This document shows positions 1-6,308 of a DNA stretch of 11,768 nt, one piece after another. The position numbers and the translations under genes are program-made. The DNA is taken from positions 1 to 11,768 of the forward strand of contig JBJXFY010000299.1 in assembly GCA_046155815.1 (NCBI GenBank). Reading direction: 5' to 3'. Under the pieces are notes generated by a model. The model saw only the letters and a list, made by a program, of their open reading frames with translations. It ran no database searches and was not told the DNA's origin. This DNA comes from JBJXFY01 sp046155815 (GTDB lineage: Bacteria > Verrucomicrobiota > Verrucomicrobiia > Limisphaerales > CAIMTB01). Numbering within the stretch: the stretch's first letter is position 1; every line of letters begins with the position of its first letter.

Positions 1-236
1 CGCTGAGCTGCGCGCTGGGCGGCGGCTACGAGCTGCACGGCCATCTATGCCGGAAGCTCGGACTGGATGCGCACAGGCACGGGGTGCAGACCACGCCGGA
101 CGGGAAGTTTTCAGTCGAGTTCGTGGAATGCCTCGCGAGCTGCGGCACCGCGCCCGTGATGATGGTCAACGAGGATTTCCACGAAGGCGTCACGCCGGCT
201 CAAGCGGACGAGATCCTGGGAGGAGGCCGACCGTGA
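1..236 (+). CDS. nuoE: NADH-quinone oxidoreductase subunit E, C-terminal part (5' end outside window)
   Basis: This is the 24-kDa-type peripheral subunit of complex I, which carries the [2Fe-2S] cluster N1a next to the FMN site of NuoF. The reading frame begins mid-gene (first whole codon at base 3) and ends with TGA at 234-236, giving 77 visible residues. It shows the thioredoxin-like C-terminal half of the family: a Cys at visible residue 3 followed by ALGGGYEL, then TTPDGKF, then the CLASCGTAPV motif with Cys43 and Cys47 in C-x3-C spacing. The family binds its cluster with four Cys; the first would lie just left of the window. It is followed by nuoF, as is usual, but the gap between them holds a tRNA gene on the other strand. 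Identification is firm; the start and full length cannot be seen. Confidence 0.93.
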   Translation, partial: LSCALGGGYELHGHLCRKLGLDAHRHGVQTTPDGKFSVEFVECLASCGTAPVMMVNEDFHEGVTPAQADEILGGGRP

Positions 237-238
237 AT

Positions 239-312
239 TGGCTGCCCGACATGGATTCGAACCATGACAAACAGATTCAGAGTCTGTTGTGCTACCGTTA
301 CACCATCGGGCA
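239..312 (-). tRNA. tRNA-Gln (anticodon CUG), CCA encoded
   Basis: Read on the - strand from 312 to 239, the 74 bases fold into a complete cloverleaf. The acceptor stem TGCCCGA pairs fully with TCGGGCA, followed by discriminator G and an encoded CCA (239-241). The D arm is GTGT/GCAC, the anticodon stem ACAGA/TCTGT with loop CTCTGAA, and the T arm CATGG/CCATG with loop TTCGAAT. The anticodon CTG (plus-strand 278-280) decodes CAG, glutamine. A short four-base variable region and intact stems point to a working gene rather than a relic. It lies antisense to the nuo genes, two bases beyond the nuoE stop and 50 bases before the nuoF start. No recognisable terminator follows it; its transcript would run antisense into nuoE. 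Confidence 0.95.
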
Positions 313-328
313 ACCCGCAGCGGAGGCC

Positions 329-356
329 ACGGTAGGCGGCGGAAGCGGGAGGTCAA
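329..356 (-). promoter_or_regulatory. possible promoter of the tRNA-Gln gene
   Basis: On the - strand, TTGACC (plus 351-356) stands 16 bases before TACCGT (plus 329-334), which itself ends 16 bases before the tRNA 5' end. Spacing suits a sigma-70-type promoter with a short leader removed by RNase P. The -35 matches well but the -10 matches TATAAT at only three of six positions, so this is tentative. The -35 box overlaps the nuoF ribosome binding site on the opposite strand. Confidence 0.3.
347..353 (+). promoter_or_regulatory. ribosome binding site of nuoF
   Basis: GGGAGGT lies 9 bases before ATG 363 and is the strongest Shine-Dalgarno match in the operon. It supports the chosen nuoF start. 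nuoF is set apart from nuoE by the antisense tRNA, so it cannot rely on translational coupling and would need its own site. Confidence 0.7.
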
Positions 357-362
357 GACGCC

Positions 363-1796
363 ATGCCTGAGGAATTTCGCCTCATCCTGAAGCACGCCGA
401 CGCGCCCGGCTACACGCCGGACCTCGCGTGCTACCAGCGGCACGGCGGCTACGAGACGCTGGGCAAATGCCTAGCCCTGCCGGTGAAGGATCTGCCCGAC
501 GGCAGGCGCCAGACTGCGCAGGAGCAGATCCGCGACGAGGTGCTCAAGTCGGGCCTCCGCGGCCGCGGAGGGGCGGGCTTTTCCTGCGGTCTGAAGTGGT
601 CGTTCGTGGACCGGAAGAGCGGCAAGCCGATCTACCTCATCTGCAACGCCGACGAGTCGGAACCCGGCACGTTCAAGGACCGGCAGATCATCCACAAGGA
701 TCCGCACCAGCTCCTCGAGGGGATGATCCTCTCATGTTTCGCAAACGACGCGCACCTCGCCTACATCTACATCCGCGGCGAGATGCCCGAGGGCGCGCGC
801 ATCCTCAACCGCGCCCTCGACGAGGTCCGCGCCGCCGGCCTGCTCGGGAAGAACATCCTTGGCTGCGGGTTCGACCTCGACATCTGGGTCCACCGCGGTG
901 CCGGCGCGTACATCTGCGGCGAGGAGACGGGCCTGATCGAGTCGCTCGAGGGCAAGCGCCCCTACCCGCGCATCAAGCCGCCGTACTTCCCGGCCGTGCT
1001 CGGCCTCTACCAGTGCCCGACCATCGTCAACAACGTCGAGACGCTGGCCGCGGTGAAGCACATCATGGCGATGGGCGCGGCGGAGTACGCGAGGCTTGGC
1101 ACGCCCAACAACACCGGCACGCGCATCGTCAGCCTCAGCGGCCAGGTGAAGCGCCCCGGCTACTACGAGGTCGAGGTCGGCAAGGCCACGCTGGGCGAGC
1201 TGATCTCCCATGAAAACTTCGGCCAGGGCCTGCGCGACGGCCGGCAGCTCAAGGCCATCATCCCCGGCGGCTCCTCCTCGAAGGTCTTCAAGGCCGGCGA
1301 GAGATTCCGCCTCAAGCGCAAGGGCGCCGACGGCCAGATGTCCGCCGTGGAGTTGGACCTGCTCGACCTGCCCTACGACTTCGACTCGCTCCAGCAGGCC
1401 GGCTCGATGTCCGGTTCCGGCGCGATCATTGTCATGGACGACTCGGCGGACATCGTCGGGGCGCTGGCAAACGTGGCCGAGTTCTACGCGCACGAGAGCT
1501 GCGGGCAGTGCACGCCATGCCGCGAGGGCGCGCTGTGGATGAGCAAGGCGCTGCACCGGCTCGCCCACGGCGAAGGCCGCAAGGCGGACGCCGACTATCT
1601 CCTGCACATCGCCCAGAACATCCAGGGGCGGACGATCTGCGCCTTTGGCGAGGCCGCGGCATGGCCTGTGCTGAGCTTCGTGAAGAAGTTCCGCGACGAG
1701 TTCGAGGCCCGGGGCGCCGCCGACGAGGCCCGCCACGCCGCACGCGGCGCCGGCCCCACGAAGACGATGAAACTCGCGGCCAGCCCACACGCCTGA
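363..1796 (+). CDS. nuoF: NADH-quinone oxidoreductase subunit F (NADH/FMN-binding)
   Basis: NuoF oxidises NADH, holds FMN and the [4Fe-4S] cluster N3, and passes electrons to NuoE and NuoG at the tip of the peripheral arm. The 477-residue protein shows the glycine-rich FMN/NADH loop GRGGAGF (67-73), ESEPGTFKDR (98-107) and GAGAYICGEETGLIESLEGK (179-198). The N3 ligands are C380-x2-C383-x2-C386 in SCGQCTPCREG, plus C426 in TICAFGEA. Length is slightly above the usual 420-450 because of a charged tail after about residue 450 (AADEARHAARGAGPTKTMK). Residue 75 is Cys where many family members have Thr after GGAGF[PS]; its meaning is unknown. Start ATG 363 has a good ribosome binding site. nuoG begins four bases after the stop. 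Confidence 0.97.
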   Translation: MPEEFRLILKHADAPGYTPDLACYQRHGGYETLGKCLALPVKDLPDGRRQTAQEQIRDEVLKSGLRGRGGAGFSCGLKWSFVDRKSGKPIYLICNADESEPGTFKDRQIIHKDPHQLLEGMILSCFANDAHLAYIYIRGEMPEGARILNRALDEVRAAGLLGKNILGCGFDLDIWVHRGAGAYICGEETGLIESLEGKRPYPRIKPPYFPAVLGLYQCPTIVNNVETLAAVKHIMAMGAAEYARLGTPNNTGTRIVSLSGQVKRPGYYEVEVGKATLGELISHENFGQGLRDGRQLKAIIPGGSSSKVFKAGERFRLKRKGADGQMSAVELDLLDLPYDFDSLQQAGSMSGSGAIIVMDDSADIVGALANVAEFYAHESCGQCTPCREGALWMSKALHRLAHGEGRKADADYLLHIAQNIQGRTICAFGEAAAWPVLSFVKKFRDEFEARGAADEARHAARGAGPTKTMKLAASPHA

Positions 1797-1800
1797 CCCG

Positions 1801-3501
1801 ATGTCCACCGCCGCCGCCAACGCCCCCGCGCCCGCCGTCGAGACCCTCAAGGTCATGGTGGATGGCCGCGAACTCGCCGTGCCGAAAACCATGCCGGACT
1901 GGCAGGGCCGGCCGCAGCCGACGACGATGCTCCAGGCCTGCCAGCTCGCGGGCGTCGAGGTGCCGCACTACTGCTACCACGACAAGCTCCAGGTGGCCGG
2001 CAACTGCCGCATGTGCCTCGTCGAGTTCGGCACGCCGATGCTGGGGCCGGACCGCAAGCCCGTGCTGAACGACGACGGCACGCCGAAGATCGCGAAGTCC
2101 GTCCTCCCCTACGAGCCGGGCACGCCGCGCGGCGCGATCGCCTGCGCCACGCCCGTCACGCCGGGCATGGAGCTTTACCCCGGTTCGCCGGCAACGAAGC
2201 AGATGCGCGAGGCCGTGCTCGAGTCGCTGCTCATCAACCACCCGCTCGACTGCCCGATCTGCGACCAGGCCGGCGAGTGCAAGCTGCAGGAGTACTCCGT
2301 CCAGCACGGCGGCGCGGCGAGCCGCTTCGTCGAGGCCAAGGTCCACAAGCCGAAGGCCGTGGACCTCGGGCCGCGCATCATGCTCGACGACGAGCGCTGC
2401 ATCCTCTGCACGCGCTGCGTCCGCTTCACCAAGGACATCGTGGGTGACGACGCGCTTGGCATCGTCAACCGCGGCTCCTACAACACCATCGCCGCCGCGC
2501 CGGGCGCACAATTCGACAACAACTACACGCTCAACACGGTGGACCTCTGCCCCGTGGGCGCGCTCACGTCGAAGGACTTCCGCTTCCGGATGCGCGTGTG
2601 GTTCCTCAAGGAGACCAGCTCCGTCTGCACAAGCTGCGCCACCGGCTGCAGCATCACGATGTGGTCCCGCGAGGGCCGCATCCACCGCTACACGCCGCGC
2701 CGCAACGACGCCGTGAACGCCGAGTGGATGTGCGACCCGGGCCGGCTCAACTACCGCTGGATCGGCTCGGAGCGGCGGCTGCGCGAGGTCCGCGTGCGCG
2801 GCCAGAAGTCCACCTGGGGCGTCGCCCTCCGCGAGATCGGCGACCGGCTGGCCAGGGCGCCGGCCGGCTCCGTGGCCGTCATCGCCTCCGCCCGGCAGAC
2901 GACCGAGGAGCTTTACCTGCTCAAGAAGCTGGCCGCGAAGTGCGGCGCCATCACGGACTCCGTCCCGCGCGCCGGCGAGTACGACACGCTCCTGATCCAC
3001 TCGGACAAAAACCCGAACAGCACGGGCGCGCGGCTTACCGGCATCTGCTACACCGAGATGGGCATCCGCCTGCCCGAGATCGCGGACGGCATCGCCGCCG
3101 GCCGCATCCGCACGCTCATCGTGTTCGGCGAGGACGCGACGAAGCACGGCATTCCGGCCGAGCTGCTGGCGAAGCTGGAGACGCTCATCGTCAGCGAAAT
3201 CCTGCCGAACCTCACCACTGCCGCCGCCCACTACCTGCTGCCCGGCTGCGCGCATGCGGAGAAGCGCGGCACGTTCATCAACGCGAAGGGCCGCGTGCAG
3301 CGGTTCCTGAAGGCCGTGGAACCGCGCGGCGACGCGCGGCCCGAGTGGGAATTCCTCCACGAACTGGTCCACCAGATCACCGGCCAGAACGGCTTCAGCA
3401 GCATCGAGGGACTGTTCAACCAGATGGCGCAGGAGGTGCCGGCCCTGAACGGCCTGACGTGGGCCGGACTGGGCGACCACGGTGCCGACGCCAAACTCTG
3501 A
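1801..3501 (+). CDS. nuoG: NADH-quinone oxidoreductase subunit G (short form, with N7 cluster motif)
   Basis: NuoG is the large Fe-S subunit that wires electrons from NuoE/F towards NuoI. In the 566-residue protein the [2Fe-2S] N1b ligands are C58, C69, C72 and C115. The N5 [4Fe-4S] motif is H147, C151, C154, C160 (HPLDCPICDQAGECK). The N4 ligands are C200, C203, C206 and C250. A fourth motif, C276-x2-C279-x3-C283-x27-C311, matches the off-pathway N7 cluster known from E. coli and Thermus. The rest is a molybdopterin-oxidoreductase-like domain that ends with a typical segment (YLLPGCAHAEKRGTFINAKG, 477-496), but it is much shorter than in Thermus (about 780 residues) or E. coli (about 900). 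No Shine-Dalgarno precedes ATG 1801; the junction TGACCCGATG suggests coupling to nuoF. Confidence 0.96.
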   Translation: MSTAAANAPAPAVETLKVMVDGRELAVPKTMPDWQGRPQPTTMLQACQLAGVEVPHYCYHDKLQVAGNCRMCLVEFGTPMLGPDRKPVLNDDGTPKIAKSVLPYEPGTPRGAIACATPVTPGMELYPGSPATKQMREAVLESLLINHPLDCPICDQAGECKLQEYSVQHGGAASRFVEAKVHKPKAVDLGPRIMLDDERCILCTRCVRFTKDIVGDDALGIVNRGSYNTIAAAPGAQFDNNYTLNTVDLCPVGALTSKDFRFRMRVWFLKETSSVCTSCATGCSITMWSREGRIHRYTPRRNDAVNAEWMCDPGRLNYRWIGSERRLREVRVRGQKSTWGVALREIGDRLARAPAGSVAVIASARQTTEELYLLKKLAAKCGAITDSVPRAGEYDTLLIHSDKNPNSTGARLTGICYTEMGIRLPEIADGIAAGRIRTLIVFGEDATKHGIPAELLAKLETLIVSEILPNLTTAAAHYLLPGCAHAEKRGTFINAKGRVQRFLKAVEPRGDARPEWEFLHELVHQITGQNGFSSIEGLFNQMAQEVPALNGLTWAGLGDHGADAKL

Positions 3502-3507
3502 CCCGCG

Positions 3508-4584
3508 ATGGACTGGAACTTCCTCCTCTTCAGCCTGGTCAAGATCTTCGCGGCCTTCGCGGTGGTCATGACGATGGTGGCCTACGCCGTGCTGGTGGAG
3601 CGCAAGGTGTCGGCTTTCATCCAGGACCGCGTGGGGCCGAACCGCACGCGGCCGTTCTTCGTGAAGTACCTTCCGGGAATCGGGCCCGCGCTCACCCGCT
3701 GGGGCATCTTCCAGCCGGTGGCCGACGGCCTGAAGTTCATCCTCAAGGAGGACTTCACCCCGGCCCATGTGCGGAAGGTCTGGTTCTGGCTCGCACCGGC
3801 CATCGCGATGATCCCCGCGCTGCTGACGATGGCGGTGATCCCCTTCGGCTCGAAGCTGGGCGCGCAGCGGATGGTCATCGCCGACCTCGACGTGGGCATC
3901 CTCTACACGTTCGGGATCGTGTCGCTCGGCGTGTACGGCATCGTGCTCGCCGGATACGCGGCCAACTCCAAGTACCCCTTCATCGGCGGCATCCGCTCGA
4001 GCGCCCAGATGATCTCGTATGAGATTTCGATGGGCCTGAGCGTCATCCCGGTGTTCCTGCTCGTCGGCAGCCTGAACCTCTCCGCGGTGATCGAGAACCA
4101 GACCGGGAGCCTGCTGAACTGGCACATGTTCAAGCAGCCGCTGGCCTTCTTCATCTTCATGATCGCGGCGTTCGCCGAGACGAACCGCCTGCCCTTCGAC
4201 CTGCCCGAGGCCGAGCAGGAACTGGTGGGCGGCTACCACACCGAGTACAGCTCGATGAAGTTCGCGCTGTTTTTCCTCGGCGAGTACGCGGCCATGATCG
4301 CGGTGTCGGCGATGATGGTGACGCTCTTCCTCGGCGGCTGGACGCTGCCGTTCCTCGGCCTCGACCAGCCGGCGGCCTCGGTCTGGATCGGCATCCTGCA
4401 CATCCTGATTTTCCTCGGCAAACTCTGCGCCCTGATGGTGCTGATCATCTGGGTGCGCTGGATGCTGCCGCGCTTCCGGTACGACCAGCTCATGGACCTG
4501 GGCTGGCGGCGGTTCATCCCGCTCGCGCTGGCCAACATCGTGGCCACCGCCCTCGTCCTCCTGCTCCTCCCCGCCAAGCCATGA
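3508..4584 (+). CDS. nuoH: NADH-quinone oxidoreductase subunit H (quinone-site membrane subunit)
   Basis: NuoH anchors the peripheral arm in the membrane and forms the quinone channel and its link to proton movement. The 358-residue protein has about eight hydrophobic segments. Family signatures are ERKVSAFIQDRVGPNR (31-46), YEISMGLSVIPV (171-182) and the charged loop AETNRLPFDLPEAEQELVGG (223-242) followed by YHTEYSSMKFALFF. Compared with E. coli NuoH (325 residues, from memory), the stretch between GPNR and QPVADGLK is about 15 residues longer (47-68), with FFVKYLPGIGPALTRW in the insertion. ATG 3508 comes six bases after the nuoG stop without a Shine-Dalgarno. The stop overlaps the nuoI start as ATGA. 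Confidence 0.97.
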   Translation: MDWNFLLFSLVKIFAAFAVVMTMVAYAVLVERKVSAFIQDRVGPNRTRPFFVKYLPGIGPALTRWGIFQPVADGLKFILKEDFTPAHVRKVWFWLAPAIAMIPALLTMAVIPFGSKLGAQRMVIADLDVGILYTFGIVSLGVYGIVLAGYAANSKYPFIGGIRSSAQMISYEISMGLSVIPVFLLVGSLNLSAVIENQTGSLLNWHMFKQPLAFFIFMIAAFAETNRLPFDLPEAEQELVGGYHTEYSSMKFALFFLGEYAAMIAVSAMMVTLFLGGWTLPFLGLDQPAASVWIGILHILIFLGKLCALMVLIIWVRWMLPRFRYDQLMDLGWRRFIPLALANIVATALVLLLLPAKP

Positions 4585-5180
4585 CCAAGGTCGTCAACCG
4601 CAAGGAACTCACCCTCGCCGAGCGGCTCTACCTGCCCGCGCTGGCCGGCGGCTTCAAGGTCACGGCCCGGCACTTCCTCCGCACCATCAAGGGCGAGAAC
4701 GCCGCGACCGCGACCTCCGAGGGATACTATCCCGAGGTTCCGTGGCGGGTGGGCGAAGGCTACCGCGGCGCGCCGTACCTGGTGCGTGACCAGGAAGGTC
4801 ACACCAAGTGCGTGAGCTGCCAGCTCTGCGAGTTCATCTGCCCGCCCAAGGCCATCCGCATCACCCCGCCGGGGCCGAACGGCAGGCCGGCCGAGCGGGC
4901 GAACGCGGAGAAGATGCCCGAGGAGTTCGAGATCAACATGCTCCGCTGCATCTTCTGCGGCCTCTGCCAGGAGGTCTGCCCGGAGGAGGCCATCTTCCTG
5001 CAGCAGGACTACTCGCTGACCGGCGTCGCCCGCGGCGAGATGATCTATGACAAGGAGAAGCTCCTGTCGCTGGGTGGCGTCCACGAGGGGGTCCAGAAGT
5101 GGAAGCAGAAGGAGATCGGGGCGCAGGAGCAGGAGACTTTCCCGGTGGCCGGCCCGGCCGCTCCCAACCCGCACGCATGA
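4581..5180 (+). CDS. nuoI: NADH-quinone oxidoreductase subunit I (two [4Fe-4S] clusters)
   Basis: NuoI is the ferredoxin-like subunit that carries clusters N6a and N6b between NuoG and the terminal cluster N2. The 199-residue protein has two CxxCxxCxxxCP motifs: C77, C80, C83, C87 (CVSCQLCEFICP) and C123, C126, C129, C133 (CIFCGLCQEVCP). As in 8Fe ferredoxins, the last Cys of each motif would complete the other cluster. The N-terminal part (RHFLRTIKGENAAT, 30-43) fits the amphipathic membrane-contact helices of the family. A Lys/Glu/Gln-rich and then Pro/Ala-rich tail follows residue 165. ATG 4581 overlaps the nuoH stop, and its own stop overlaps the next gene's ATG at 5177. Confidence 0.97.
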   Translation: MTKVVNRKELTLAERLYLPALAGGFKVTARHFLRTIKGENAATATSEGYYPEVPWRVGEGYRGAPYLVRDQEGHTKCVSCQLCEFICPPKAIRITPPGPNGRPAERANAEKMPEEFEINMLRCIFCGLCQEVCPEEAIFLQQDYSLTGVARGEMIYDKEKLLSLGGVHEGVQKWKQKEIGAQEQETFPVAGPAAPNPHA

Positions 5181-5377
5181 AGTACGAAATCTACCTCCAG
5201 TCCGGAACCGTTGTCCGGTTCGAAGACCATACCAATGCCGGCGGGCTCAGTGCGGATTTTGAGAGCTTCGACACTGGAAGCGGCACCAACCCGATCCGCG
5301 CCTACAACGGGCAGAACAGCAGCCGGCTCGTGGTGGACCTGAGGCAGATCGAGGCCGTGCATACGATGCGCAACTGA
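5177..5377 (+). CDS. small protein of unknown function (66 residues) within the nuo operon
   Basis: I do not recognise this family. The frame starts at ATG 5177, overlapping the nuoI stop as ATGA, and ends with TGA at 5375-5377, 21 bases before the preferred nuoJ start. The tight overlap and same-strand position argue for a real, co-translated gene. The protein is soluble-looking, with no membrane segment and no cysteine. Its start (KYEIYLQSGTVVRF) and end (SRLVVDLRQIEAVHTMR) look like beta strands flanking a Gly/Ser/Asn-rich middle, a pattern reminiscent of small SH3- or Lsm-like barrels; that is inference only. By hand count its GC is about 59 percent, which looks lower than the flanking genes and may mean a more recent arrival or weaker codon selection. 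It could be a lineage-specific accessory or assembly protein of complex I, or a passenger. Confidence 0.72.
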   Translation: MKYEIYLQSGTVVRFEDHTNAGGLSADFESFDTGSGTNPIRAYNGQNSSRLVVDLRQIEAVHTMRN

Positions 5378-5386
5378 GAACCCACC

Positions 5387-5390
5387 GGAG
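5387..5390 (+). promoter_or_regulatory. ribosome binding site that sets the nuoJ start
   Basis: GGAG at 5387-5390 lies 8 bases before GTG 5399. It overlaps the earlier in-frame GTG at 5390, so it cannot serve that start, and is 14 bases from GTG 5405. This favours GTG 5399 for nuoJ. Confidence 0.55.
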
Positions 5391-5398
5391 TGGAAACA

Positions 5399-5902
5399 GT
5401 GATCGTGACCGACATTCTCTTCTACCTCTTCGCCGCGCTGACCGTGGGTTGCGCGGCGATGTGCGTGGCCAATCCCTTCAGCCGCAACCCGGTCACCAGC
5501 GCGATGTTCCTCGTGCTCGCCATTGTCTCGATGTCCGGCCTGTTCGTCCTGCTGCACGCCTTCTTCCTCGCGGCGGTGCAGATCCTCGTCTACGCGGGCG
5601 CGGTGATGGTGCTGTTCCTGTTCGTCATCATGCTGCTGGACCTGAAGGAGGAGGAGCGCCGGCGGTTCAACCGCTTCGGCGTGGCGGCGGCCGTGCTTTC
5701 GGTCGCCGCGCTCGGCGGGATCACGCTGATCACCCTCGTCAGCGGCGCGCCCGACGTGGCGGCGCCCACGCTGGAGGGCACCACGCGCCCGCTGGGGTTC
5801 GCACTGTTCCGCGACTACGTGCTGCCCTTCGAGATCGTCTCCCTGCTCCTGCTCGTCGCCATGATCGGCGTCGTCCTGCTCAGCCGAAAGGATCTCAAGT
5901 GA
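5399..5902 (+). CDS. nuoJ: NADH-quinone oxidoreductase subunit J
   Basis: NuoJ (ND6-like) is a five-helix membrane subunit at the junction of NuoH and NuoK; its third helix has a flexible bulge tied to coupling. From GTG 5399 the protein has 167 residues, the usual size. It contains the family core AFFLAAVQILVYAGAVMVLF (54-73), continuing into LFVIMLLDLKEEERRR, and ends with a hydrophobic helix (VSLLLLVAMIGVVLLSRKDL). No ATG is available near the N-terminus. GTG codons lie in frame at 5390, 5399 and 5405, and the GGAG at 5387-5390 fits 5399 best; starting at 5390 would add only three residues. It follows the unknown small gene by 21 bases. Confidence 0.94.
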   Translation: MIVTDILFYLFAALTVGCAAMCVANPFSRNPVTSAMFLVLAIVSMSGLFVLLHAFFLAAVQILVYAGAVMVLFLFVIMLLDLKEEERRRFNRFGVAAAVLSVAALGGITLITLVSGAPDVAAPTLEGTTRPLGFALFRDYVLPFEIVSLLLLVAMIGVVLLSRKDLK

Positions 5903-5929
5903 CTCCCGGCAAGGATGGCGGATGCAGGA

Positions 5930-5942
5930 CGGGCGCCGCCCG
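5930..5942 (+). promoter_or_regulatory. GC-rich hairpin in the nuoJ-nuoK spacer, role unknown
   Basis: The 82-base spacer between the nuoJ stop and the preferred nuoK start contains CGGGC-GCC-GCCCG, a perfect five-pair stem with a three-base loop. It is followed by a moderately T-rich stretch (CTTGTTGCCTTCTT). An outer GGCAA (5908-5912) can pair with TTGCC (5947-5951). There is no clean U-run, so a full terminator seems unlikely. It might tune expression or mRNA processing. In GC-rich DNA such a stem can also arise by chance. Confidence 0.25.
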
Positions 5943-5984
5943 CTTGTTGCCTTCTTCGGCCCACCCGATTCATCGTCCCGCCTG

Positions 5985-6290
5985 ATGCACGTCGGCCTCG
6001 AACATTACCTGGTGGTCAGCGGGCTGCTCTTCAGCCTGGGCCTGGCCGGCGTGATCCTGCGCCGGAACCTGCTGGTGCTCTACATGTCGCTCGAGCTGAT
6101 GCTCAACGCGGCCAACCTTGCGCTGGTGGCCTTCTCCCGTTTCCGCAACGTGCTGGACGGGCAGGTGATGGTCTTTTTCATCATCACCGTCGCGGCGGCG
6201 GAGGTTTCAGTCGGCCTGGCGCTCATCGTGGCGCTGTACCGCCGCCGCCGAACCGCGCACGTCGAGGATCTCGCCACCCTGAAGCTCTGA
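5985..6290 (+). CDS. nuoK: NADH-quinone oxidoreductase subunit K
   Basis: NuoK (ND4L-like) is a three-helix membrane subunit with two buried glutamates on the proton path. From ATG 5985 the protein has 101 residues, matching the family length of about 95-105, and its N-terminus lines up with E. coli NuoK (HYLVVSGLLFSLGLAGVILR). E37 in LYMSLELMLNAANLAL and E73 in AAAEVSVGLAL correspond to the two conserved glutamates. A second in-frame ATG at 5922 would add 21 residues (MQDGRRPLVAFFGPPDSSSR and one Leu) that fit no family member I recall. That start does, however, have AAGGA six bases upstream, while 5985 lacks a clear Shine-Dalgarno. I prefer 5985 on homology. Confidence 0.93.
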   Translation: MHVGLEHYLVVSGLLFSLGLAGVILRRNLLVLYMSLELMLNAANLALVAFSRFRNVLDGQVMVFFIITVAAAEVSVGLALIVALYRRRRTAHVEDLATLKL

Positions 6291-6308
6291 CCCGAAGGCA
6301 TTCCCCGG

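Noticed and set aside
180..238. Terminator for the tRNA gene within the nuoE end
   Set aside because: Only a tiny GGCGTGACGCC stem without a T-run is present on the - strand; this is ordinary coding sequence of nuoE.
47..370. 107-codon + strand frame running from nuoE through the tRNA into nuoF
   Set aside because: It is out of frame with NuoE, reads through the reverse complement of the tRNA, and has no protein-family features.
111..443. 110-codon - strand frame across the nuoE-nuoF gap
   Set aside because: Its middle is the translated tRNA-Gln (the tell-tale ARWCNGSTTDSES string), so it is not a protein gene.
1432..4401. Very long open frame (989 codons) on the - strand across nuoF, nuoG and nuoH
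   Set aside because: It lies opposite three secure genes, is extremely rich in Arg/Ala/Gly/His, and has no recognisable domain. It is a shadow of GC-rich codon usage.
5922..5984. NuoK N-terminal extension from ATG 5922
   Set aside because: The extra 21 residues do not resemble NuoK, which starts at the equivalent of Met 5985 in E. coli and Thermus. Kept only as an alternative because of its better ribosome site.
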